Below are positions 15,523 through 23,800 of a DNA stretch of 30,898 nucleotides, piece by piece. The notes under the pieces are model-generated. The model ran no database searches. It saw nothing but the letters and a program-made list of their open reading frames with translations, and had not been told where the DNA came from. Source of the stretch: Gammaproteobacteria bacterium (lineage in GTDB: Bacteria; Pseudomonadota; Gammaproteobacteria; SZUA-21); NCBI GenBank assembly GCA_003233075.1, contig QIKQ01000046.1, forward strand, positions 1 to 30,898. The letters are read 5' to 3'. The translations under genes and the position numbers were made by a program. How positions within the stretch are numbered: position 1 is the first letter of the stretch; every line of letters begins with the position of its first letter.

Positions 15523-15840
15523 TTAATTAAGTTTAATCTGCACATCTACGCCCGCTGACAAATCCAGCTTCATTAACGCGTCGACTGTCTTATCCGTTGG
15601 CTCAACAATATCCATCAAACGCTTATGGGTACGCAGTTCATATTGATCACGTGCATCCTTATTGACATGCGGAGATATCAATATAGTAAAACGTTCTTTT
15701 TTCGTCGGTAAAGGAATGGGGCCTTGTACCTGCGCGCCAGTACGTTTTGCAGTTTCTACGATTTCTTTCGCTGACTTATCAATAAGACGATGATCGAAAG
15801 CCTTTAAACGTATACGTATGCGTTGTTTAGTAGTAGCCAT
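15523..15840 (-). CDS. rpsJ: Small-subunit ribosomal protein S10 (NusE)
   Basis: S10 is a 30S head protein that also acts as NusE in antitermination with NusB and couples polymerase to ribosome through NusG. The 105-residue product contains RIRIRLKAFDHRLIDKSAKE, TGAQVQGPIPLPTKKERFTI and HVNKDARDQYELRTHKRLMD, very close to E. coli S10 (103). It heads the S10 group after a 319-base gap from tuf that holds a terminator-like hairpin. Confidence 0.98.
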   Translation of the reverse strand: MATTKQRIRIRLKAFDHRLIDKSAKEIVETAKRTGAQVQGPIPLPTKKERFTILISPHVNKDARDQYELRTHKRLMDIVEPTDKTVDALMKLDLSAGVDVQIKLN

Positions 15841-15954
15841 ATCACTTTATTCCAATTTAATTAACTTTTAAGTCGCCGCCTGCATAACCTAATAACTGCA
15901 TGCTAAAAATTTATTCAATTTAAACTTCGCTTGCTCTTTCCCATTTTAAGGGCG

Positions 15955-16001
15955 AGCAAAAACCCGGATGGAACTTATTCCAACCGGGTTAGATTTTTGC
16001 T
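15955..16001. terminator. Bidirectional terminator or L4-type attenuator between tuf and rpsJ
   Basis: Outer arms AGCAAAAA and TTTTTGCT flank AACCCGG/CCGGGTT (15961-15967 with 15984-15990) and TGGAA/TTCCA. On the minus strand the GC stem is followed by five T, and on the plus strand by a similar T-tract. It may end the str transcript after tuf, or act as a regulated attenuator if a promoter lies just upstream of it. Confidence 0.85.
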
Positions 16002-16089
16002 GCGATCCCTCTCTATTAGACTAAATTTTTGCTTTTAGCCGATATGAGGTCGCAATCACCACCAGACCTTTATCGTCGATGTGATGACT

Positions 16090-16118
16090 ATTATAGTGAG
16101 GGCCAGAGTCTACACTAA
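16090..16118 (-). promoter_or_regulatory. Possible sigma-70 promoter for the S10 operon (weak -35)
   Basis: A perfect TATAAT lies at 16090-16095 on the minus strand, about 250 bases before rpsJ and 65 bases after the tuf stop. The hexamer 17 bases upstream, TTAGTG, matches only two positions of TTGACA, and no extended TG motif is present. The call rests on the -10 and on the position upstream of the leader hairpins. Confidence 0.35.
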
Positions 16119-16159
16119 AATCCAGCCTTTTGCTCACTTTTATTTAATAGAAAGTAGCT

Positions 16160-17350
16160 TTATTCAATGATTTTTGAAACAACACCCGAGCCTACGGTAC
16201 GTCCACCTTCGCGAATGGCGAATCTTAGTTTATTTTCCATCGCTATAGGCTGATGAAGAGTCACTGTCATTTTGACATTATCACCAGGCATTACCATTTC
16301 TACATCTTTTGGTAATTCACAAGAACCCGTCACATCAGTAGTTCGAAAGTAAAATTGAGGACGATACCCTTGGAAAAATGGGGTATGACGACCGCCCTCA
16401 TCTTTACTTAGGACATAGACTTCACACTCAAAAACTTTATGCGGATTGATTGAACCAGGCTTGGCCAAAACTTGACCACGCTCTACTTCTTCTCGTTTAG
16501 TACCACGAAGTAAAACACCTACGTTGTCGCCAGCCTGACCTTGGTCAAGCAGTTTTCTAAACATTTCAACACCCGTACAAGTAGTAGTCGCAGTATCTTT
16601 GATACCAACGATTTCAATTTCATCACCTACTTTCACAATGCCACGCTCTATTCGACCAGTCACTACCGTACCACGACCAGAGATTGAGAAGACATCTTCA
16701 ACTGGCATTAGAAAATCACCGTCTAATGCACGTTCTGGCTCTGGAAAATAAGAATCCATTTCTTCAATTAATTTCTCAATTGACGGTGCGCCAATATCGC
16801 TGGTATCACCTTCAAGTGCTTTAAGCGCTGAACCAATTATGATTGGAATATCGTCACCTGGGAATTCATATTTAGTTAATAATTCGCGAATTTCCATTTC
16901 AACCAGTTCTATCAATTCTTCATCATCAACCATATCCGCTTTGTTCATGTAGACAATGATGTATGGCACACCAACTTGACGCGACAATAAAATATGCTCA
17001 CTGGTTTGAGGCATAGGGCCGTCAGCCGCGTTCACAACCAAAATTGCACCGTCCATTTGAGCAGCACCCGTGATCATGTTTTTTACATAGTCAGCATGCC
17101 CAGGACAATCAACATGTGCGTAATGACGATTTGCGCTCTCGTATTCAACATGAGCAGTCGCGATTGTTATGCCACGCGCGCGTTCTTCAGGCGCATTATC
17201 GATATTATCGTAGGCTTTAAATTCACCGCCATGCTTTTCGGCCATCACTTTAGTAATCGCCGCTGTCAATGTTGTTTTACCATGGTCAACGTGACCAATT
17301 GTACCTACATTCACATGCGGTTTGGTTCGTTCAAATTTTTCCTTAGACAC
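16160..17350 (-). CDS. tuf: Elongation factor Tu
   Basis: EF-Tu delivers aminoacyl-tRNA to the ribosome as a GTP complex. The 396-residue product has the P-loop GHVDHGKT at residues 19-26, the effector region with ARGITIATAHVEY, DCPGH near 81, NKAD near 137 and SALKALEG near 174, then domains 2 and 3 (VFSISGRGTVVTGRIERG; GYRPQFYFRTTDVTG). The start codon is GTG, as in E. coli tufA, with GAGG nine bases upstream. It follows fusA after 54 bases and is the last str gene; only this copy is in the window. Confidence 0.99.
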   Translation of the reverse strand: MSKEKFERTKPHVNVGTIGHVDHGKTTLTAAITKVMAEKHGGEFKAYDNIDNAPEERARGITIATAHVEYESANRHYAHVDCPGHADYVKNMITGAAQMDGAILVVNAADGPMPQTSEHILLSRQVGVPYIIVYMNKADMVDDEELIELVEMEIRELLTKYEFPGDDIPIIIGSALKALEGDTSDIGAPSIEKLIEEMDSYFPEPERALDGDFLMPVEDVFSISGRGTVVTGRIERGIVKVGDEIEIVGIKDTATTTCTGVEMFRKLLDQGQAGDNVGVLLRGTKREEVERGQVLAKPGSINPHKVFECEVYVLSKDEGGRHTPFFQGYRPQFYFRTTDVTGSCELPKDVEMVMPGDNVKMTVTLHQPIAMENKLRFAIREGGRTVGSGVVSKIIE

Positions 17351-17404
17351 GGTGAATTACCTCTTTCTCGTTAATTAATCGTTTTAAATTTAAAGTATGA
17401 AACT

Positions 17405-19498
17405 CTATCTATCTATAATTGCCTCTGCAACTTTAGCAGGAGCTTCTGCGTACCTTGCAAATTCCATCGAATAAGTCGCTCGACCTTGCGATGCAGAACG
17501 TAAATCAGTTGCATAACCGAACATTTCTGCAAGCGGAACTTCGGCTCTTACTAACTTCCCTGCTGGACTCTCGTCCATGCCTTGAATAATACCTCGACGT
17601 CTATTTAAATCGCCAACCACATCACCCATATACTCTTCAGGCGAAACCACTTCCACTTTCATTGTTGGCTCCAGCACAACCGGATTGGCTTTTTGAGCGC
17701 CATCTCGGAACGCCATCGACCCAACAATTTTAAATGACATTTCACTCGAATCAACATCGTGATATGAGCCATCAAATAAAGTGACCTTTACATCTAACAT
17801 CGGGTAACCAGCGATCACACCGTTTTGCATTTGCTCATAAATTCCTTCATCTACTGCCGGAATAAATTCACGAGGAATTGCACCACCGCTAATCTCGTCT
17901 ACAAATTCGTACCCAGAGTCAGCTTCACCAGGCTCAATCCTAATAAATACATGGCCAAATTGACCACGACCACCCGATTGACGTACAAATTTGGCTTCGT
18001 GCTCTATTGTGCCGCGAATCGTTTCGCGATAAGCAACTTGTGGCTTACCCACTGCGGCCGTAACAGAAAATTCCCGTTTGAGCCGATCTACAATAATCTC
18101 TAAATGTAGCTCACCCATGCCTGCAATTATGGTCTGACCAGATTCCTGGTCTGTCGTCACCCTAAAAGATGGATCTTCTTTCGTGAGCTTCGCTAAAGCA
18201 ACAGCCATTTTTTCCTGGTCTGCCTGAGTTCTCGGTTCAATCGCGATGGAGATGACCGGCTCAGGAAATTCCATACGCTCTAGAGTAATGACACTGGCTG
18301 GATCACATAGAGTGTCGCCAGTCGTTACATCTTTTAAACCGACTGCGGCGGCTATATCGCCCGCCAATACTTCTTTAATTTCTTCGCGAGAATTTGCATG
18401 CATTTGCACAATTCGACCAATTCGCTCTTTTTTGCCTTTAACTGGGTTGTATAAAGCGGTACCTGTCTTTAAAATCCCGGAATAAACTCGGAAAAAAGTT
18501 AAGGTGCCTACAAACGGATCTGTTGCAATCTTAAAGGCTAATGCCGCAAAAGGTGCCTTGTCTTCTGCAGGTCGCTCACCTTCGGATTCCGCTTTATCAT
18601 CCAATAGCCCCTTAACTGGCGCTATATCGTTTGGCGCTGGCATGTAATCTATAATGCCATCTAATATTGCCTGTACACCTTTATTCTTAAAGGCGCTGCC
18701 ACATAATACCGGCACAATCTCATTCGCTAAAGTTCTTAATCGAATGCCTTGCTTAATTTCTTCATTTGTCAAAGCACCACCTTCTAGGTACTTATCCATT
18801 AATTCTTCATTTGCTTCAGCAGCGCTTTCAACCATTTTTTCGCGCCACTCTTCTGCGAGTGTCAGTAAATCAGCAGGGATATCTTTTTCTTTATAACTTG
18901 CTCCGCGATCATCTTCATTCCAATAAATCGCCTTCATTTTGACTAGGTCGATGACGCCTTGGAAATTCTCTTCTGCACCGATATTGAGTTGCACCGGTAC
19001 CGGACTACTGCCTAAACGCATCTCGATTTGCTTCACTACTCGAAGAAAATCAGCGCCAGCTCGATCCATCTTATTAACAAAAGCCATTCTTGGTACTGAA
19101 TATTTATTAGCTTGACGCCAAACTGTTTCAGATTGCGGTTCTACGCCACCAACTGCGCAGAAAACTGCACAAGCTCCGTCTAATACTCTTAATGAACGTT
19201 CTACTTCTATGGTGAAATCAACATGACCTGGCGTGTCGATAATATTGATTCGATGCTCAGGATACTGCTTTTCCATGCCAGTCCAAAAGCAAGTCGTTGC
19301 AGCAGAAGTGATCGTAATGCCTCTTTCCTGTTCTTGCTCCATCCAATCCATTGTTGCTGCACCATCATGTACTTCACCTATCTTGTGTGAAATACCGGTG
19401 TAAAACAAAATTCGTTCGGTGGTTGTGGTTTTACCTGCGTCAATATGCGCCATTATGCCGATATTTCGGTAGCGCTCTATTGGTGTTTTACGTGCCAC
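17405..19498 (-). CDS. fusA: Elongation factor G
   Basis: EF-G catalyses translocation and, with RRF, ribosome recycling. The 697-residue product has the P-loop AHIDAGKTTTTERIL (from residue 17), ERGITITSAATTCFW, DTPGHVDFT, FVNKMDRAGADF and the domain II-V order, with GMGELHLEIIVDRLKREF, the domain IV tip segment ISGGAIPREFIPAVDEG and SQGRATYSMEFARYAEAP near the end. The start is GTG with AAGG nine bases upstream. It lies between rpsG and tuf. Confidence 0.99.
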   Translation of the reverse strand: MARKTPIERYRNIGIMAHIDAGKTTTTERILFYTGISHKIGEVHDGAATMDWMEQEQERGITITSAATTCFWTGMEKQYPEHRINIIDTPGHVDFTIEVERSLRVLDGACAVFCAVGGVEPQSETVWRQANKYSVPRMAFVNKMDRAGADFLRVVKQIEMRLGSSPVPVQLNIGAEENFQGVIDLVKMKAIYWNEDDRGASYKEKDIPADLLTLAEEWREKMVESAAEANEELMDKYLEGGALTNEEIKQGIRLRTLANEIVPVLCGSAFKNKGVQAILDGIIDYMPAPNDIAPVKGLLDDKAESEGERPAEDKAPFAALAFKIATDPFVGTLTFFRVYSGILKTGTALYNPVKGKKERIGRIVQMHANSREEIKEVLAGDIAAAVGLKDVTTGDTLCDPASVITLERMEFPEPVISIAIEPRTQADQEKMAVALAKLTKEDPSFRVTTDQESGQTIIAGMGELHLEIIVDRLKREFSVTAAVGKPQVAYRETIRGTIEHEAKFVRQSGGRGQFGHVFIRIEPGEADSGYEFVDEISGGAIPREFIPAVDEGIYEQMQNGVIAGYPMLDVKVTLFDGSYHDVDSSEMSFKIVGSMAFRDGAQKANPVVLEPTMKVEVVSPEEYMGDVVGDLNRRRGIIQGMDESPAGKLVRAEVPLAEMFGYATDLRSASQGRATYSMEFARYAEAPAKVAEAIIDR

Positions 19499-19523
19499 AG
19501 CTAACAGCCTTTATAAAAAGCTT

Positions 19524-19994
19524 TTACCAACGATAATGTGCAAATGCCTTATTCGCATCCGCCATTCTGTGTGTCTCTTCTCTCTTTTTAACTGCCGCGC
19601 CTCTGCTTTCAGCTGCATCTGCTATTTCACCAGCTAAACGCTTAGCCATTGATTTTTCGCCTCTTTTTCTAGATGCTTCAATCAGCCAACGCATTGCTAA
19701 TGTGGTTCTTCGGGTCGATCTCACTTCGATTGGCACCTGATAAGTTGCGCCACCAACACGTCGAGATTTAACTTCTACTTTTGGACTAACGTTATCCAAC
19801 GCTTGATTTAGCGTCTCTAATGGTTCGCCCTTTTGCTTTTCAACAATTGTTTCCAAAGCACCATAGACAATTTTTTCAGCAATAGATTTCTTGCCGTCAA
19901 CCATAATCATATTGATAAACTTAGACAGTAATTGACTATTAAATTTAGGGTCTGGCAATATGACTCGTTTAGGTACTTCTCTTCTTCTGGGCAT
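19524..19994 (-). CDS. rpsG: Small-subunit ribosomal protein S7
   Basis: S7 starts assembly of the 30S head and in E. coli represses the str operon by binding the rpsL-rpsG spacer. The 156-residue product starts MPRRREVPKRVILPDPKFNS and contains LTRFINM-like LSKFINMIMVDGKKSIAEKI, KVEVKSRRVGGATYQVPIEV and RRTTLAMRWLIEASRKRGEK, ending in a short-tail form. The 106-base spacer after rpsL contains a small hairpin close to this start. Confidence 0.98.
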   Translation of the reverse strand: MPRRREVPKRVILPDPKFNSQLLSKFINMIMVDGKKSIAEKIVYGALETIVEKQKGEPLETLNQALDNVSPKVEVKSRRVGGATYQVPIEVRSTRRTTLAMRWLIEASRKRGEKSMAKRLAGEIADAAESRGAAVKKREETHRMADANKAFAHYRW

Positions 19995-20013
19995 CTTCTC
20001 GATTCACTCTATA

Positions 20014-20030
20014 TAAGTAATATTTACTTA
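20014..20030 (-). promoter_or_regulatory. Small hairpin in the rpsL-rpsG spacer, possible S7 target
   Basis: TAAGTAA-TAT-TTACTTA (7 bp stem) lies 20 bases upstream of the rpsG ATG in the 106-base spacer. A second weak pairing AACCA/TGGTT is nearby. In E. coli the equivalent spacer binds S7 for feedback control of rpsG and fusA. That function is inferred only from the position; the stem is AT-rich and could be chance. Confidence 0.3.
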
Positions 20031-20100
20031 ATGTTAGATAATAACCAGGATAAATATCGTGGTTTTCTATAAATTCTAAATCTTTAACCTAATCTTTAAC

Positions 20101-20475
20101 TTATCCCTTAGGCTTTTTAGTTCCGTATTTAGAGCGTCTTTGTCTACGATTTTCAACACCTTGAGTATCTAAACTGCCACGAACTGTGTGATAACGTACA
20201 CCTGGTAAATCTTTAACCCGACCACCCCGAATAAGTACAACCGAATGTTCTTGTAGGTTATGGCCAACACCACCGATATAACTCGTTACTTCAAAACCGT
20301 TAGTTAATCGAACGCGGCAAACTTTACGCATTGCTGAATTTGGCTTTTTCGGAGTTGTAGTATAAACCCGAGTGCAAACTCCACGTCGTTGAGGACATGC
20401 TTCCAATGCAGGAACATTACTTTTTTCTACTTTTCGAGTGCGTGGTTTGCGCACTAACTGATTAATTGTTGCCAT
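20101..20475 (-). CDS. rpsL: Small-subunit ribosomal protein S12
   Basis: S12 controls decoding accuracy. The 124-residue product starts MATINQLVRKPRTRKVEKSN and contains CTRVYTTTPKKPNSAMRKVC (lysine 43 region) and RGGRVKDLPGVRYHTVRG (lysine 88 and the modified aspartate 89), both in the streptomycin-sensitive state. The frame is open for 25 codons further upstream, but the family start MATI is preceded by GGAG nine bases away, and the extension would include the leader hairpin, so the internal ATG is chosen. First gene of the str group. Confidence 0.98.
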   Translation of the reverse strand: MATINQLVRKPRTRKVEKSNVPALEACPQRRGVCTRVYTTTPKKPNSAMRKVCRVRLTNGFEVTSYIGGVGHNLQEHSVVLIRGGRVKDLPGVRYHTVRGSLDTQGVENRRQRRSKYGTKKPKG

Positions 20476-20510
20476 TAAATCTAACTCCAACGAGATTTTC
20501 TCGTCAAATA

Positions 20511-20546
20511 ACAAAAGACAGGCCGCACCAATGGTGATCCGGCCTG
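20511..20546 (-). promoter_or_regulatory. Candidate attenuator hairpin in the rpsL leader
   Basis: CAGGCCG (20540-20546 on the minus strand) pairs with CGGCCTG (20519-20525), with an inner CACC/GGTG stem, and is followed by TCTTTTGTT. It lies about 10 bases downstream of the expected transcription start of the promoter at 20562-20590 and about 40 bases before rpsL, so it would be in the 5' leader of the str mRNA, shaped like an intrinsic terminator. Confidence 0.7.
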
Positions 20547-20561
20547 CCACAAAGAAGCGGA

Positions 20562-20590
20562 ATTGTAGTTTTGAACGAGGTCTCTGTCAA
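20562..20590 (-). promoter_or_regulatory. Strong sigma-70 promoter of the str operon
   Basis: On the minus strand TTGACA (20585-20590, perfect -35) and TACAAT (20562-20567, five of six for -10) are separated by exactly 17 bases. The predicted start near 20555 gives a leader of about 80 bases before rpsL. Confidence 0.9.
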
Positions 20591-20719
20591 GCAAAGTCGA
20601 GAAATATTTACAGTTTAGACCCTAAATATTCTAAATTTCGACCTAAAATAGACCTAGATCATTTAAATCGCCCAGTTTGCCAATCCCTATCATCAAACCA
20701 AGGTAAAGCTCTTTAAAGG

Positions 20720-20811
20720 TGCCTGACCCCCACATTCGACCACATAATATCAGGTTCGAAAATCGTAATAAATCGACGCTATATGACCTGATACTATGTG
20801 GGGGTCAGGCA
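20720..20811. repeat. REP-like inverted repeat between rpoC and rpsL
   Basis: TGCCTGACCCCCACAT (20720-20735) is the exact reverse complement of ATGTGGGGGTCAGGCA (20796-20811), and the inner CCACATAATATCAGGT (20740-20755) matches 15 of 16 with the complement of 20786-20801. The left arm has a 10-base excess (20731-20740) relative to the right arm. GTGCCTGACCCC is, from memory, a common core of dispersed proteobacterial repeats tied to REP-associated (Y1-type) transposases. It starts 10 bases after the rpoC stop and may also end rpoBC transcription. Confidence 0.85.
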
Positions 20812-20821
20812 TCTTCGAATA

Positions 20822-23800
20822 CTATACTGTTGGACTTGCCCCTTCTTGAGGCTCTTTTTCAGGAGATTCTGGGACGTCAGCTTCTGCTGGCGCTTCCGTC
20901 ACAATAGGCAGCACTTCGTTAGCTAATTTTGCGGCAGCTTCAGCTTCCTTCTCCTTAAATTTATCTTCAAGAGTCATTTTACGCTTACGTCGACGCTCGT
21001 TATGATAGGCCATTCCAGTGCCCGCCGGAATCAAACGGCCAACAATAACGTTTTCTTTGAGTCCACGTAAATTATCACGCATACCACGAACAGAAGCTTC
21101 GGTAAGTACCCGAGTAGTTTCTTGGAACGAGGCTGCTGATATAAACGAATCAGTTGCCAATGACGCTTTCGTTATTCCAAGTAAAACTGGATTATATTGC
21201 GCAAGCTCCTTGTTCTCCTTCAGCAAGACTTCATTTTCTTCAAGTACGCGAGCCTTTTCAGCCTGCTCACCTTTAAGGAAAGTCGAATCTCCATTTACCG
21301 TGATTTCAGCCTTACGCAACATTTGACGAATAATGACCTCAATATGTTTGTCATTGATCTTAACGCCTTGTAATCGATACACTTCTTGAATTTCATTGAC
21401 TAAATATTCTGCTAATCGAGTGACACCAAGTAAACGTAAAATATCGTGAGGATTTGGTTCTCCCTCAACGATCACTTCACCACGTTCAACTGTTTCACCT
21501 TCAAATATAATGACATTACGCCATTTAGGTATCAGCAATTCATGACGTTCGCCTTGCGGATCAGTAATAACAAAGCGCTGCTTACCCTTGGTTTCCTTAC
21601 CAAAACCAGCAATGCCAGTAAATTCAGCGAGAATTGACGCTTCTTTTGGCTTTCTGGCTTCAAACAAGTCAGCAACACGAGGCAAACCACCAGTGATATC
21701 ACCTGTTTTCGATGACTCTTGCTGAATACGCGCTATTACGTCACCAACACCTACTTTATCGTTATCTTTACCACTAATAATAGAGTTACCCGGCATAGTG
21801 TAATGTGCAGGGATATCTGAACCCGGAATGCAGGCATCATTACCATCGGCATCAACCAACTTCACCATAGGCCGCAGATCTTTACCAGCAGCAGGACGTT
21901 GTTTTGGATCAATGACCATTAAGTCTGATATGCCCGTATTTTCGTCAACGTGGCTTTGAACCGTTACACCTTCAACAAAGTCATGGAAATTGAGTGTTCC
22001 TGCCACCTCAGTAATAACTGGGTGAGTATGCGGATTCCACTTCGCAATATTTTGCCCAGACTTAACGTCATCACCATCCTGAACAAATAGCTTCGCGCCG
22101 TAAGGTACCTTATAACGCTCACGTTCACGTCCATTTTCATCTTCAATACTAATTTCAGCTGAGCGAGAAAGTACGATGTAATAACCATCATCGTGATGCA
22201 AAGTTTTAATTTTGTGTAGACGAGCACTACCGTCGTATTTAACTTCGACACTATTAATCGACATTGCACCCTGCGCGATACCACCCACATGGAAGGTACG
22301 CATGGTTAACTGGGTTCCTGGCTCTCCGATTGATTGAGCCGCAATAACACCAACTGCTTCACCTCCATTAATCATATGACCTCTTGCTAGGTCACGACCA
22401 TAACAATTAGAACAAACACCATGTCGCGTTTCGCAGGCAATCGCAGTTCGAACTTTAATGGTATCAATCGCGAGATCATCGAGCTGGGCTACCCAGGCTT
22501 CGTCAAGTAAGGTTCCGGCTTCAATTAGAACGACTGAAGGGTCACTCGATTTGAGAACGTCTTCAGCGACAACTCGACCTAAAACTCGATCGGATAAATG
22601 CTCAATGACATCACCGCCTTCGATAATCGCCCGCATTACTAAGTTTTTAGTGGTGCCACAATCAAACTCTGTGACCACTAAATCCTGAGCAACATCAACA
22701 AGTCGTCGAGTCAAATAACCCGAGTTTGCAGTTTTTAATGCGGTATCCGCTAAACCTTTACGAGCGCCGTGAGTCGAAATAAAATATTGAATTATATTCA
22801 GACCTTCACGGAAATTAGCGGTAATCGGTGTTTCAATAATGGAACCATCCGGTTTTGCCATTAAGCCACGCATTCCAGCAAGTTGCTTAATCTGCGCAGG
22901 AGAGCCCCGAGCGCCAGAATCTGCCATCATAAATACTGAGTTAAATGATTTTTGCTTTACTTCCTTGCCATGGCGATCAATCACCATTTCATGACCCAGC
23001 TTGTCCATCATCGCTTTTGCAACTTGGTCATTGGTATGAGTCCAGATATCAATTACTTTGTTGTAGCGCTCGCCGCGCGTTACTAGGCCGGCGACGTACT
23101 GCGCTTCAATTTTCTTAATTTCGTCCTCAGCCTTGCCTAAAATTTCAGTTTTCTCTTCCGGTATTATCATGTCGTTAATACCAAAAGACACACCCGCTTT
23201 AGTTGAATAACGAAAACCGGTATACATTAGTTGGTCACAGAAAATAACCGTTTGTTTCAGACCTAATTGACGATAACAATAGTTAATCACATTTGAAATC
23301 GACTTTTTCGTCATGTCTTTATTGATTAGGTCGAACGGAATACCTTTAGGGACTGTGTCAAACAGAATTGCACGACCAGCCGTGGTATCAATAATCTCAC
23401 GTTTTGGTTCTAACTCACCTTGTTCATTTTTAAAATATTGAGTTATTCGCACCTTAACCATAGCGTGCAACTTAATCTGTTTTGCCTCGTAGGCGCGATG
23501 CACTTCCCGCGCATCCGCGAAAATCATGCCTTCGCCTTGTGCGTTAATTTTTTCTCGCGTCATGTAATATAAACCCAACACCACATCCTGAGAAGGTACG
23601 ATGATAGGATCACCACTTGCTGGCGATAAAATATTATTTGTCGACATCATCAGAGCACGTGCTTCTAATTGAGCTTCAATGGATAAGGGCACATGGACCG
23701 CCATTTGGTCACCATCAAAGTCTGCATTGAATGCAGTACAAACTAAAGGATGCAATTGTATTGCCTTACCTTCAATTAGAATCGGCTCAAAGGCCTGAAT

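Larger units (their letters stand above)
15841..16159. other. tuf-rpsJ intergenic region, candidate S10 operon leader
   Basis: No gene is seen in this stretch. On the minus strand it holds, in order, an AT-rich tail after tuf, a TATAAT hexamer (16090-16095), a small hairpin AGGTC/GACCT (16047-16069), a strong stem with U-tract (15955-16001) and an AT-rich spacer before the rpsJ ATG. In E. coli the S10 operon has a leader of about 170 bases in which L4 causes attenuation; this arrangement is compatible with that, but is not proven from sequence alone. Confidence 0.5.
20476..20821. other. rpoC-rpsL intergenic region with repeat, promoter and leader
   Basis: No gene is seen. On the minus strand, after the rpoC stop there is a large REP-like inverted repeat (20720-20811), about 130 bases of AT-rich DNA, a near-consensus promoter (20562-20590), a leader hairpin with T-tract (20511-20546) and a small hairpin CGAGA/TCTCG (20491-20503) just before the rpsL Shine-Dalgarno GGAG. 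The str group therefore appears to have its own promoter. Confidence 0.8.

Noticed and set aside
16030..16075. Minus-strand GTCTGGTGGTGATTGCG resembling the 5' end of 5S rRNA
   Set aside because: Similarity stops after about 17 bases, and the conserved 5S interior (CCCGAAC region) is absent; probably chance or at most a tiny fragment.
20037..20100. Direct repeat TTAAAGATTAGG / TTAAAGATTTAG after rpsL
   Set aside because: Two imperfect 12-base copies in AT-rich DNA; no structure or array.
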